DNA of 64,000 nucleotides from Leptotrichia wadei (GTDB lineage Bacteria; Fusobacteriota; Fusobacteriia; Fusobacteriales; Leptotrichiaceae): NCBI RefSeq assembly GCF_007990445.1, contig NZ_AP019841.1, positions 1,674,001 to 1,738,000 of the forward strand, read 5' to 3'. Shown piece by piece: positions 42,284 to 52,077 of this stretch (position 1 is its first letter; each line of letters starts with the position of its first letter). The notes under the pieces were generated by a model. It saw only the letters and a program-made list of their open reading frames with translations, ran no database searches and was not told where the DNA came from. The position numbers and the translations under genes were made by a program.

Positions 42284-44932
42284 TTATCCTTGATACAATT
42301 TAATAGATTCTTTAAATTTAGCAATTTTGTTTTCTAATTCTTCTTTTATGCCATTTTCTTTGTCGATAACTTCTTTTGGTGCTTTAGACAAGAATTTTTC
42401 ATTTGATAATTTTCCTAAAACTCTGTCTAATTCTTTTTGTGTTTTTTGAATATCTTTTTCAAGTTTTGCGATTTCTTTTTCTTTGTCGATTAAATCAGCA
42501 AGTGGAACGTAAATTTCTGTTGTTTCAACTAATTTGAATCCAACTAACGCAGGAATTTCTGTATTAAATTCATATTTTTCAACATTTGCTAATTTATCTA
42601 ATATTTTCGCATTATGTTCTAAAATTTCTTTTTCTCCATCATTTACGATTTTGAAGATTACTTCAATTTTCTTCGCTGGTGAAACATTTGCTTCCCCTCT
42701 AATATTTCTAATTGCATTAACGATTTCTTTCAAGTAATCAAATTCTTTTTCAGCTGCCAAATCAACATATTTTTTGTTTTCTGTTGGGAATTCTGATAAC
42801 ATAATTGTTTCTTCGTCTAATCCTAATTTTTGCCAAATTTCTTCAGTTATGAACGGCATAAATGGATGAAGCATTCTCAAGCCTTTATCAAGAACTGTTT
42901 TCAACACATATTGTGCCACAGTTTTATCTGAACCTTCTTGTCCATAAACTCTAGTTTTTGCGATTTCCACATACCAGTCACAGAAATTTCCTCTGAAAAA
43001 TTCATAAGCAACTTTTGCTGCTGAATCCAATTCATATTTATCCATATATTCGTTAATTTGTCTTGAAGCTGTTTGCAATTTAGATAAAATCCATCTATCT
43101 TCTAGCTTAAATTCTTTCTCGTCAATAACTGCATTTTTATCAAAGTCTTCCAAATTAGATAAAACGAATCTTGAAGCATTCCAAACTTTGTTTGCAAACG
43201 TAGATCCCATTTCTAATAATTTTTCAGAAAAATGAATATCTTGTCCTTGCGAAGTATTATACAAGAAACTGAATCTTATCGCATCTGCTCCATATTTTGC
43301 AATTAAATCCAATGGATCAGGTGAATTTCCTAATGATTTCGACATTTTTCTACCTAATTCATCTCTAATGATTCCGTGCAAGTATACATAACTAAATGGA
43401 ATTTCATCATTAATGTACAAACTCATCATAACCATTCTCGCTACCCAGAAGAATAGAATATCTGCTCCTGTTACTAACGCATTTGTTGGGAAGAATTTTT
43501 CCAAGTCTGGAGTTTTGTCAGGCCAACCTAATGTTGAAAATGGCCACAATGCTGATGAAAACCAAGTATCTAGTACATCTGTTTCTTCTCTCAATGAAAC
43601 TTCTTTTCCAAATTTTTCTTTCGCTTGAGCTTTTGCCTCTTCCATATTTCTAGCGACAAATACTGTTCCATCTTCAGCATAGTATGCAGGAATTCTGTGT
43701 CCCCACCAAATTTGTCTAGAAATAGTCCAGTCTCTTATATTTTCAAGCCAGTTGTAATAAACTTTTTCCCATCTTTTTGGAGTAATTTGAATTTGTCCAT
43801 TTTTTACAACTTCCAACGCTCTTTTTGCAAGTGGTTCCATTTTTACAAACCATTGAGTTGAAACTCTTGGCTCAATAATAGAATCACATCTGTAACAATG
43901 TCCCACAGCATGATTGTGTTCTTTTGTCCCAACTAACAATCCTTCTGCTTCTAAATCAGCCAAAATCGCTTTTCTAGCCGCAAATCTTTCTAATCCTTCG
44001 TATTTTCCACCATTTGAATTTACGTGCGCATCTTCAGTAAAAATGTTTATAAATTCAAGTCCAGTTCTTTTTGCTACTTCAAAGTCGTTAGGATCGTGTG
44101 AAGGTGTCATTTTTACTACCCCTGTACCGAATTCCATATCTACATATTCATCTGCAACAACAGGAATTTCTCTATTCATCAACGGTAAAATAACTTTTTT
44201 ACCAATTAAATGTTTGTATCTGTCATCATTTGGATTTACTGCAACCCCTGTATCTCCTAACATTGTTTCAGGTCTTGTTGTCGCAATAATAACATAATCA
44301 TTAGTATCTTTTATTCTATATTTGATTTCCCAAATTTTCCCTTTTTTGTCAATGTGATTAACTTCATCATCAGCCAAAGCTGTTTTGTCGTGAGGACACC
44401 AGTTTACAATGTACTCTCCTCTATAAATTAAACCATCATTATACAATTTTATGAAAACTTCTTTTACAGCTCTTGAAAGACCTTCATCCATCGTAAATCT
44501 TTCTCTATCCCAGTCAAGCGAAACTCCCAATTTTCTCAACTGTTTAGTGATTAATCCACCATGTTTTTCTTTCCATTCCCAAGTTCTTCTCAAAAATTCA
44601 TCGTATCCAATTTCTTCTTTTGAAGTTCCTTCTTCTTTTAACATTCTCTCAACTTTATTTTGAGTCGCAATCCCAGCATGATCCATCCCAGGAATCCAAA
44701 GTGTTTCAAATCCACTCATTCTTTTATATCTAATAATTGCATCTTGAATCGCATTATTCAACATATGTCCCATATGCAAAATCCCAGTTACATTTGGTGG
44801 CGGAATAGCAATCGAATATCCTGGTTTTTCGCTATTATGCTGTGCGTTAAAATATCCTTTTTCTTCCCAAATTTTGTACCATTTGTCTTCTATTTCTGTT
44901 GGTGAATATGTTTTACTTAATTCATTTGACAT
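42284..44932 (-). CDS. valS: valyl-tRNA synthetase
   Basis: The 882-residue protein is a class Ia synthetase. The ATP site HMGH is in PNVTGILHMGHML, and KMSKS is in GRKMSKSLGN. The CP1 editing domain contains TTRPETMLGDTGVAV and the MTPSHDPND block. The C-terminal coiled coil, IDKEKEIAKLEKDI, is the tRNA-binding arm of valine enzymes. The length is normal. No T-box leader is visible in the 130 bases upstream. It is a single gene with a terminator. Confidence 0.97.
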   Translation of the reverse strand: MSNELSKTYSPTEIEDKWYKIWEEKGYFNAQHNSEKPGYSIAIPPPNVTGILHMGHMLNNAIQDAIIRYKRMSGFETLWIPGMDHAGIATQNKVERMLKEEGTSKEEIGYDEFLRRTWEWKEKHGGLITKQLRKLGVSLDWDRERFTMDEGLSRAVKEVFIKLYNDGLIYRGEYIVNWCPHDKTALADDEVNHIDKKGKIWEIKYRIKDTNDYVIIATTRPETMLGDTGVAVNPNDDRYKHLIGKKVILPLMNREIPVVADEYVDMEFGTGVVKMTPSHDPNDFEVAKRTGLEFINIFTEDAHVNSNGGKYEGLERFAARKAILADLEAEGLLVGTKEHNHAVGHCYRCDSIIEPRVSTQWFVKMEPLAKRALEVVKNGQIQITPKRWEKVYYNWLENIRDWTISRQIWWGHRIPAYYAEDGTVFVARNMEEAKAQAKEKFGKEVSLREETDVLDTWFSSALWPFSTLGWPDKTPDLEKFFPTNALVTGADILFFWVARMVMMSLYINDEIPFSYVYLHGIIRDELGRKMSKSLGNSPDPLDLIAKYGADAIRFSFLYNTSQGQDIHFSEKLLEMGSTFANKVWNASRFVLSNLEDFDKNAVIDEKEFKLEDRWILSKLQTASRQINEYMDKYELDSAAKVAYEFFRGNFCDWYVEIAKTRVYGQEGSDKTVAQYVLKTVLDKGLRMLHPFMPFITEEIWQKLGLDEETIMLSEFPTENKKYVDLAAEKEFDYLKEIVNAIRNIRGEANVSPAKKIEVIFKIVNDGEKEILEHNAKILDKLANVEKYEFNTEIPALVGFKLVETTEIYVPLADLIDKEKEIAKLEKDIQKTQKELDRVLGKLSNEKFLSKAPKEVIDKENGIKEELENKIAKFKESIKLYQG

Positions 44933-45062
44933 TTTATTTATATCCTCCTGTTTAAATTTCTAAATTTTAAAATTTTTAGATATTTTTATTTATATTTTTT
45001 TACAAATTATATACATATTTTATCACAAACCTGACTTTTTTTCTACTATTACATTTCGTGAA

Positions 45063-46736
45063 CTATTCAATAATTTTCATTCCTCTTTCCCGCAATTCTC
45101 CAGCATATTTACGGGCAGTTTCATAATCCGTTATAATTACAAGCTGATTTCCACTTTGAATTGGAGTATCTCCACGTGCAATAGTATCTTTTCCAGACTT
45201 ACGCACACTTACAATTAATAAATTTTCTGGTAATTTAAGATCCTTTACTGATTTATTGTCAAATTCAGAATTTGCTCCTACTGGAATTAAAAGTGTTACA
45301 ATCTTATCCTTTACATCTGGTCTTACACCAATTCCAAATTTTTTATTTTTCCACCATTTTTCCAATATTTCCAATCTTTTGACATGTTTTTGGATTTTTT
45401 CATTTTCTTCGTTTTCTTCCAAAATCTGCTTTTGAAACATATTCAAATAAAGCCTTTCATAAATTGGCTCCATTTTTAATAGTTCTGTAAAAATGTAAGT
45501 TATTGTACAAACAACTATTAGCATATACAAATATGAAAAGTTGCCTGTCATTTCCAAAATCAATGTAATTCCAGTAATTGGAGCTCTAACAACTGCCGTA
45601 AAATAAGCCGCCATTCCAAGCAGCATAAAATGCACAATTATTTCATTTGGAATTGAAAAATAATGATTTAACACTTCGCCATAGACTTTTCCAGTCAAAG
45701 CCCCTATTACAAGCATTGGAAGAAAAATTCCTCCTGGAGCGCTCGTTGCATAGCAAAGCATTGTGTAAAAGAATTTTAATATTAAAATTACAATAATTGT
45801 TTTTAACATCACATTTTTCCCAAACATTTCCTCAATAAGCTCATGTCCACCGCCTGTAATATCACTGAAAAATACAGCTACAATATACGCTATAACCATA
45901 AATATTGACATTTTCACATAATTATTCAAATTTATTTTCCTATAATATTTTTGAATAAGCAGTAAAAAATAGCTGAATGCTCTTCCAGTAATTGTAATTA
46001 CAATGCAAAAAACAACTGTTACAAGTGCAATTACGTAATATGGAATATCTTTTGGCAATATGAAATTGTATTGAAAAGACGTATGTGAACCTAAAATCAT
46101 TCTAGAAACAAAGTTGGAGGTACCGCTTGCCACCATAACGCAAATTAGCAGCAGCGGAGAAAAGAATTTATGGATTTCCTCAAGTGAAAATATAACTCCC
46201 GCAAGTGGAGCATTAAATGTCGAAGAAATACCAGCGCTTGCCCCACAAGTTACAAGATATTTTTCCTCCACTTCTGAACGCCTTGTAAGCTTCTTTATTC
46301 CAGATCCAACTAAAGCGCCCAAATGTACCGAAGGCCCTTCACGTCCCATTGACATTCCAGCCCCAATCGCCAATATTCCCCCCACAAATTTTGTAATTAA
46401 CTCTCCAAGCCATTTAAACTTTACTTTTTTCGTAAGCAGCCCACTAACTTGCGGAATCCCACTTCCACTAATTAACGGATATTTAGAAAGCATAAACTGT
46501 ATAGCCAGTCCCAATAATATAAAAACTGTTATTCCGATAATTATTTTAGAAAATCCCAAATTTGTAGTGAAAAATTCTCTAAAAATTGTCATTTTTTTTA
46601 ATATTAACGTATAACTTCCAACGATAATCCCAGAAAAAATCCCCACAACAAAGCACAGGAATATCAGCACTACATTATTTCTTCGTGATTTCAATGAATT
46701 TATATCCCTTAATTCATGTAAAATATCCTTTGCCAA
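45063..46736 (-). CDS. CLC-family chloride channel or antiporter with a C-terminal RCK_C domain
   Basis: The 557-residue protein carries the canonical CLC motifs: GSGIP (91-95) and GREGPSVHLGALVG with the gating glutamate at about 133. GGIFLPMLVIGALTG follows later. After the membrane part a cytoplasmic segment (about 450-557) resembles a TrkA-C/RCK_C ligand-binding domain, with EFDNKSVKDLKLPENLLIVSV and DTPIQSGNQLVIITD. It differs from the CLC at 20803 in both selectivity motif and domain layout. The likely role is chloride/proton exchange or acid and osmotic balance. It follows the ApbE-like gene by 57 bases. Confidence 0.92.
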   Translation of the reverse strand: MAKDILHELRDINSLKSRRNNVVLIFLCFVVGIFSGIIVGSYTLILKKMTIFREFFTTNLGFSKIIIGITVFILLGLAIQFMLSKYPLISGSGIPQVSGLLTKKVKFKWLGELITKFVGGILAIGAGMSMGREGPSVHLGALVGSGIKKLTRRSEVEEKYLVTCGASAGISSTFNAPLAGVIFSLEEIHKFFSPLLLICVMVASGTSNFVSRMILGSHTSFQYNFILPKDIPYYVIALVTVVFCIVITITGRAFSYFLLLIQKYYRKINLNNYVKMSIFMVIAYIVAVFFSDITGGGHELIEEMFGKNVMLKTIIVILILKFFYTMLCYATSAPGGIFLPMLVIGALTGKVYGEVLNHYFSIPNEIIVHFMLLGMAAYFTAVVRAPITGITLILEMTGNFSYLYMLIVVCTITYIFTELLKMEPIYERLYLNMFQKQILEENEENEKIQKHVKRLEILEKWWKNKKFGIGVRPDVKDKIVTLLIPVGANSEFDNKSVKDLKLPENLLIVSVRKSGKDTIARGDTPIQSGNQLVIITDYETARKYAGELRERGMKIIE

Positions 46737-46793
46737 TTTATTTTTCTCCTTTCCAACAAAATTTTTTTAATACTTTTCCAAAATCTAAAAATT

Positions 46794-47666
46794 TTAATAA
46801 AAATACTTTTCCATATTAAAATAATGTATTTTCCCAGACTTATCAATCAAAAATCCTGAAATTTCCATTTCGCAAGACAACTTTTCCATAATTTCATAAA
46901 ATCCTTCAGGTGTCTGATTATAAAGCCCCGTTGAAATAATATCACCAAAAAAGGCATTTTCTGTAATTACTCCAACTTGCTTATTTTGAGATGGAAAACC
47001 TGTTTTGGGGCTTATTATATGCCTATATTTTTCATTATTTATCATAAGATTGGAAGTCGAATAACTCATATTTTTTATTTTTATTTCAAACAAGTCATTA
47101 TCTCCATTTCCAGAATATTCATATTTCGTTATTCTAACAGGCATTCCATTTATATTTCTCAATACCTCTTTTTCATCTTCAGGATTTTCAGCGATAATTC
47201 CCCATTCATCAATAGCAATAATACTGCTCCCGCCAGCATTTACAATTGCGTCCTTTATCCCAATTTTTACACGATTTCTCTTTTTGTCAATAATAATTTT
47301 CTTATAATCCACAAGTCTTTTTACTTTTTTTATTTTTTCAAAATATGGCAAAACGGGATTTTGTTTATAAAATCCCCAAAGTCTTATGAGAGGCATTATT
47401 GTAATATCATATTCTCCACCAATAATTTTTGACAAATGAATAACTTTTCTTAAAATCTCAACAGTTTCAATATCAACTTTTACAAAATACCCGCTATTTT
47501 TATTAATTTTATCAATATATGAATTTTCTGAGTAGGAATTATAGCTTTTATTCACCTCTTCCAAAATTCCAAACAAATCATCAAAAACTGAATCATCATA
47601 AATTTCAGGTATTTTTATTTTTATATCTGAATGAAATAAAAAACGCACTTGAACCTTATACATCAT
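46794..47666 (-). CDS. ApbE-like FAD:protein FMN transferase, signal-less
   Basis: The 290-residue protein has the ApbE pattern: YNSYSENSYIDKINKN at the start, VDIETVEILRKVIHLS, then GGEYDITIMPLIRLWGF. A glycine-rich AIVNAGGSSI flavin-binding loop, HIISPKTGFPSQ and a terminal GDIISTGLY follow, which keeps the metal-binding Asp. Such enzymes attach FMN to Thr of flavoproteins such as Rnf or Nqr subunits. No signal peptide or lipobox is seen, unlike exported ApbE, so this would act in the cytoplasm or on an unknown target. It is 9 bases from the Lys/Asn-rich gene. Confidence 0.72.
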   Translation of the reverse strand: MMYKVQVRFLFHSDIKIKIPEIYDDSVFDDLFGILEEVNKSYNSYSENSYIDKINKNSGYFVKVDIETVEILRKVIHLSKIIGGEYDITIMPLIRLWGFYKQNPVLPYFEKIKKVKRLVDYKKIIIDKKRNRVKIGIKDAIVNAGGSSIIAIDEWGIIAENPEDEKEVLRNINGMPVRITKYEYSGNGDNDLFEIKIKNMSYSTSNLMINNEKYRHIISPKTGFPSQNKQVGVITENAFFGDIISTGLYNQTPEGFYEIMEKLSCEMEISGFLIDKSGKIHYFNMEKYFY

Positions 47667-47675
47667 ATTTTTTAC

Positions 47676-48206
47676 CTATTTTCCACTTGATGAACTAGTA
47701 TTTTCACTTTCTTTACCTTTATTTGGCGTATTTAATTTAAACTGACTTTCAACATCTTTATTTTTATCAATCTTCAGTTGCCCTTCTTCATTTTGCTGTA
47801 TTTTTTTTGTATTTTCAGGATTATTTTTTTTATTCTGACTATTGTCAGCCTTTTTATTTCCTGTTTCATTTGAAAGTTTTTGCGGTGCATTATTTACTGG
47901 CTTATTTGTCTGCTGAACAGATTTTGCTTCTGCCACTGGTTTCTTATCTTCAGGATTTGCCTTATTTTGATTATTTTTAGCTGGCGGAACAGTTTTTTCG
48001 ACAGTTTTTCCTCCTTTAGATGATGTCGTCTTTTCACTCACCTTACTTTCTTTTGAATTTCTGCCTGCTGACGAAGTGGCTTTTTCACTAGCCTTTCCCT
48101 CTACCGTAGTTTTACCTTTATTATTATCTATAAATTGTCTATAATTTCCAAAAGCAACTAATGAAACTGCTCCTAAAAATAATATTATCTTTTTTTTATT
48201 AGTCAA
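47676..48206 (-). CDS. N-terminally anchored Lys/Asn/Ser-rich low-complexity protein
   Basis: The 176-residue protein has a single hydrophobic segment (about 5-20). The rest is disordered, dominated by Lys, Asn, Ser, Glu, Gln and Pro, with loosely repeating SEKxTSS and NKxxNxxxPENxKK patterns. No domain is recognised. It is probably membrane-tethered with the body in the periplasm. It lies between the DUF4132 gene (34-base gap) and the ApbE-like gene (9-base gap), probably in one operon. Function unknown. Confidence 0.65.
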   Translation of the reverse strand: MTNKKKIILFLGAVSLVAFGNYRQFIDNNKGKTTVEGKASEKATSSAGRNSKESKVSEKTTSSKGGKTVEKTVPPAKNNQNKANPEDKKPVAEAKSVQQTNKPVNNAPQKLSNETGNKKADNSQNKKNNPENTKKIQQNEEGQLKIDKNKDVESQFKLNTPNKGKESENTSSSSGK

Positions 48207-48240
48207 TTTTCTTCTCCTTAATACTTTTTTTTAATCTGAA

Positions 48241-51200
48241 TTATAGAATTTCAGCCATATAACATGCTAAACTTAATATACGATCAGGAATTTCCTTTAA
48301 TTTTAAAGGTTCTATGCTCTGATTTTGAATACCTTCTGAAATATTCTCATATTGAATTGAAACATTACCTTTAAAAAATAATATCTTGTCTATCTTTGAT
48401 ATTTTTGCATATTCTTTTGGAGAAAATGAATCTGTCATAATAACAATTTTTATATTTGCATTTTTATCATAATAATGAGTTCCATATATTAATCCATCAT
48501 TTCCATAGCTCATTTCAAAGTTCAGTTTTAAATTTTGTTTTCGTAATTCTTTTATGCTGAATTCCTTTCCATTATAATCTATAATTTCTATATTTTCCTG
48601 ATTTTTTTCCGTCAATTTACAAACTGGCATGTCTACTTGTTTTATTGGCTGAGAATATTTATTCTTCTTAAAATATTTTTTCCAGTATTCCTGTTCATCA
48701 TCAGGTATTTCAGGAAAATATAAAAGATTTACATAAGTGCCTTCGCTTAATTTATATTCTTTTCCGTTAATTATCTCAAAAGTTCCGTTTTCCGTATATC
48801 TAAATGTATTTATTATTTTATTCTCGCTGTCAATTTCCTTCCAGATAAGCAGTATTGCATATTTCTGCATAACAGGATTTTTTACAAAGACTTCCTGCCA
48901 TTTTTCAGTTTCCCATCTTCTTTGAGTAAAAAAAGATTTTAGTAAACTGTCATTTTGAACTAATGATATTGCCCTTAATTGTTTCTTTATATATTTTAAC
49001 TCTTTCTTACATTTTTCAAGTTCACCATTGCTGCTGTTTCTTTTTTTATTTGTTCTTGGAAAACTTCTCATAGTTCTCCCGGCTTCATCACAGAGAAGAA
49101 TTTTTTGAGGCTCCTCTTCAATTTCAAGCACTGCCTTTATTTTCTTTTCCCCATAATTAAAAATTTTTGTCCTGTCCATTCCAAAGCCAAAATCTGGAAC
49201 TAAAATATCATTTAGTTCATCTCTGGAAATCCCTTCTCTTTCTGCAATCATGCCTAATGCCTCATCTGCGGCAATTCTAATTCTCTTGTCCTTATAATTT
49301 AAACTAAACCCGTTTAGAAGTATCCCTATTTCCTTAACTTCCTTTCGCAAGGTCAAAACTCTTATTCCATAAGCGGCAAGCGCAATTTTATTATACTCGC
49401 TTACAAGCATATCAACTATATTTATCATCTCATATATCTGTTCCAGGCTTGCAGTTCTTATTAACGGTACAAAAAGATTTTTATACTTAGGATTAAATTT
49501 ATGAACCTTCCATCTTTCAAATATTTTTTCTATAAATTTTCTTAAATCTTCCTTTTGCGCCACTTCCTCAATTTTGTTGCAAATATCGAGGCTTTTTATA
49601 TCCTTTGACAATATGTATTCTGAAATATAATACTTCATCAAGCTAGATGGCATTCTCCTGTCTTCATCCTTCACTCTTATCGAGTTATAGTCAACTTCTG
49701 TACTAAATACTGCATTTTCCTCATGTTTTTCAAGACACAGACTATCTGCATACTTAATAATGTCCTTTGCATCTTCAAGACCTTCTATTCCCTCCTGAGC
49801 CTTAATATTTTTCCAGTGCTTAATAAGATTACCGGCAACATGCTCAACAGAGTCAATTTGACTTTTAGAAATTTTTTCTATTTTAAGTCTCACTTCTTCA
49901 TTATCCATTTGATTTTTCAAGATTTCTTTAATTTTATCTCTTACAGTTTTATCAGACTTCATCAATAACTCAGGCAGCTGCGCATAATCAAACCCGTTAT
50001 TCTCTGAATATAGAATATTTACATACTTTTCAATAATCTTGCCTGGTATCTCATCATTTTTAAAACTTTCATACAATTCTTTTTCATGTTCATGTAAAAA
50101 TTCAATCCAAATTTTATTATTTTCATTATTATCCCCTGTTTTCTCAATATATTCAAAATATTTTTCATTAATAAAGCTGATTGGCAAATTGTAAGCCCAC
50201 AATTCATCCATTACTTGTTTTAGATCATTCATTCCATAAACTATGCTATATTTAATAAAAATATCCTTAAATATATTTACTCTTTTCACACATCTTGTCA
50301 AAAGCTGAAAAATCTTTTGATACATATTTGAATATTTTAAAAGTGAAAATATTATTTTGCTCTTTTTATTTAAAATAATTGCCGCCTTGTTTCCTTGGCA
50401 ACTTACAGAAATGTCCTCCCAATTAATATCATTTTTTTGTAAAAAATCCAAGTTTCTGAAACTTGGCGGATTCCATTCCCATGCTTTCATTTCAAACAGT
50501 CTTTTCAGACGGTTAACCAGTATATTTTCAGATTTTCTTAGCAATTCATTTTTCTCATCTTCACCAATCAAGTTTTCTCTTATGAAAAAATGTAATAAAA
50601 ACGAATATTCCAATCTGTTTTCATTTAAATTATAATATAAAATTTCCTTTGTATTCTCTAAATTCTCCTTAATTGTATCTTGAAACAACTTATACATTAT
50701 CTCAGAATTTCTAAGATTTTCAAAAACAGTATTAGATCCATAATTTACAAGAAGATAAATTTTCTGTCCTTGAGAAAAATCATATTTCTCAAAATTTTCC
50801 GTTATTTTTCTGAACATTCTATTACGATAGCTGTAATTATTATTTGTCGGCGAAAATTCTATCCCTGAAAACATGACAAATAATTTGATTCCTTCAGTAA
50901 TAACATCTGAAATTTTGCTATTTTCTATTATAATCTCATAAAATCTTTTTTCAAGATATTTTCTCGCTTCTCCAAATTCAAGCATTTCCATACTTTCAAA
51001 ATGTCTTCTGAAATTTCCGCTATCCAAATATTTCTCAAAAATTTCATTTATGCCAGTTTTATTAATTTTACTCGCAATATAGCCTGTAAAAATATTATCC
51101 AGCGCTTCTATTTCCTCTTCGCTTTTTTCTTCACCCTTATTTATAGCCTCAACATTTTTAACGATTATTAATACTCCTAATTTCATCAAAAAGTTATTTG

Positions 51201-51642
51201 AATACATTTTATAATTTTGAATATATTCATCTGCCAAATCTCCAAAATAATCAAGAAAATATTTACAGTTATTCCAAAAAATTTCCTTGCTTTTAATTTC
51301 TGAATTATTTTCAAAATCTCTTTTTACAAATTCACAGGAAAAGCCTAAAATTTTATAAATTTTGTATTTTAATGGAAAATTTGTAAACTGGTAACTTAAT
51401 TCATCAGGAAAATGTTCATACATATATTTAAAATATCTAATAATTATTTTTCCTGCTTCACTTTCCAAAAATTCATCCTTTTCCATAAATTCCTTCATCT
51501 CAAGATCATTAATATAGTGTAAATCTCTCTTGTGAATATTTACGACTTTTTCTATCGATCCGTTCAAAAGATATCGAATCTCATTGCGAACATATTCCAT
51601 TTTAGCAGATTCGACAAGATTCTTTATCATTTCTTCAGTCAT
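48241..51642 (-). CDS. DUF4132 domain protein
   Basis: The 1,133-residue cytoplasmic protein is mostly helical and HEAT-like. A DUF4132 C-terminus spans about residues 860-1010. Recognisable blocks are SFFTQRRWETEKWQEVFVKNP, ILLIWKEID, a FRYTENGTFEI block and YFKKNKYSQPIKQVDMPV. The family includes MolR-like and WGR-DUF4132 proteins whose function is unknown. The start ATG follows GGAGG. There is no N-terminal WGR domain here. It heads the operon with the Lys/Asn-rich protein, the ApbE-like protein and perhaps the CLC. Confidence 0.75.
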   Translation of the reverse strand: MTEEMIKNLVESAKMEYVRNEIRYLLNGSIEKVVNIHKRDLHYINDLEMKEFMEKDEFLESEAGKIIIRYFKYMYEHFPDELSYQFTNFPLKYKIYKILGFSCEFVKRDFENNSEIKSKEIFWNNCKYFLDYFGDLADEYIQNYKMYSNNFLMKLGVLIIVKNVEAINKGEEKSEEEIEALDNIFTGYIASKINKTGINEIFEKYLDSGNFRRHFESMEMLEFGEARKYLEKRFYEIIIENSKISDVITEGIKLFVMFSGIEFSPTNNNYSYRNRMFRKITENFEKYDFSQGQKIYLLVNYGSNTVFENLRNSEIMYKLFQDTIKENLENTKEILYYNLNENRLEYSFLLHFFIRENLIGEDEKNELLRKSENILVNRLKRLFEMKAWEWNPPSFRNLDFLQKNDINWEDISVSCQGNKAAIILNKKSKIIFSLLKYSNMYQKIFQLLTRCVKRVNIFKDIFIKYSIVYGMNDLKQVMDELWAYNLPISFINEKYFEYIEKTGDNNENNKIWIEFLHEHEKELYESFKNDEIPGKIIEKYVNILYSENNGFDYAQLPELLMKSDKTVRDKIKEILKNQMDNEEVRLKIEKISKSQIDSVEHVAGNLIKHWKNIKAQEGIEGLEDAKDIIKYADSLCLEKHEENAVFSTEVDYNSIRVKDEDRRMPSSLMKYYISEYILSKDIKSLDICNKIEEVAQKEDLRKFIEKIFERWKVHKFNPKYKNLFVPLIRTASLEQIYEMINIVDMLVSEYNKIALAAYGIRVLTLRKEVKEIGILLNGFSLNYKDKRIRIAADEALGMIAEREGISRDELNDILVPDFGFGMDRTKIFNYGEKKIKAVLEIEEEPQKILLCDEAGRTMRSFPRTNKKRNSSNGELEKCKKELKYIKKQLRAISLVQNDSLLKSFFTQRRWETEKWQEVFVKNPVMQKYAILLIWKEIDSENKIINTFRYTENGTFEIINGKEYKLSEGTYVNLLYFPEIPDDEQEYWKKYFKKNKYSQPIKQVDMPVCKLTEKNQENIEIIDYNGKEFSIKELRKQNLKLNFEMSYGNDGLIYGTHYYDKNANIKIVIMTDSFSPKEYAKISKIDKILFFKGNVSIQYENISEGIQNQSIEPLKLKEIPDRILSLACYMAEIL

Positions 51643-52015
51643 TTTTATGTGCCTCCATCTTACAGTAAAACTATTTTATATCAAATCCGTTTAAAAAATA
51701 AACAAGATTTTATTTAATTGTTTTTTTTTTGCTATTATTTATATTTTATTAAATAAAAATATAATAACTTATTTAATATTCTTCAATTTAGTATATCACA
51801 TTATTTTCTAAAAATCAAAAAAAAAAAAACTGCTATAATAAATGTATTTAAAGCCTTTTTCCATACTAAAATTTTTATTATTTAATAATAATGCTAAACT
51901 CTATTTGAAAAATAGAAATTATATTATGTTTTATTTATTTTCTAACAACAATACCTAATATTTTGCAAAGAAATTCATAACGAATCTGCTGTTTAAATAG
52001 TAAATAGCATAAAAT
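51643..52015. other. AT-rich intergenic leader of the DUF4132 operon
   Basis: This stretch of about 370 bases contains no ORF of note. A TATAAA-like -10 lies about 45 bases before the DUF4132 start, but no good -35 is seen. Long A and T runs dominate. No other feature was identified. Confidence 0.4.
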
Positions 52016-52048
52016 AAAAAAAGAAAAGGGAAAAAATCCCCCTTCTTA
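52016..52048 (-). terminator. terminator after the autotransporter gene
   Basis: On the minus strand AAGAAGGGG pairs with TCCCTTTTCTT (one mismatch or bulge) around a T-rich loop, followed by a T tract. It begins about 30 bases after the stop codon. Confidence 0.78.
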
Positions 52049-52077
52049 AATAAAATACAGTTAAATAATAATCAAAA

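Noticed and set aside
44933-45062. T-box leader before valS
   Set aside because: The leader is short and AT-rich, with no specifier loop, AG bulge or antiterminator TGGN sequence seen.
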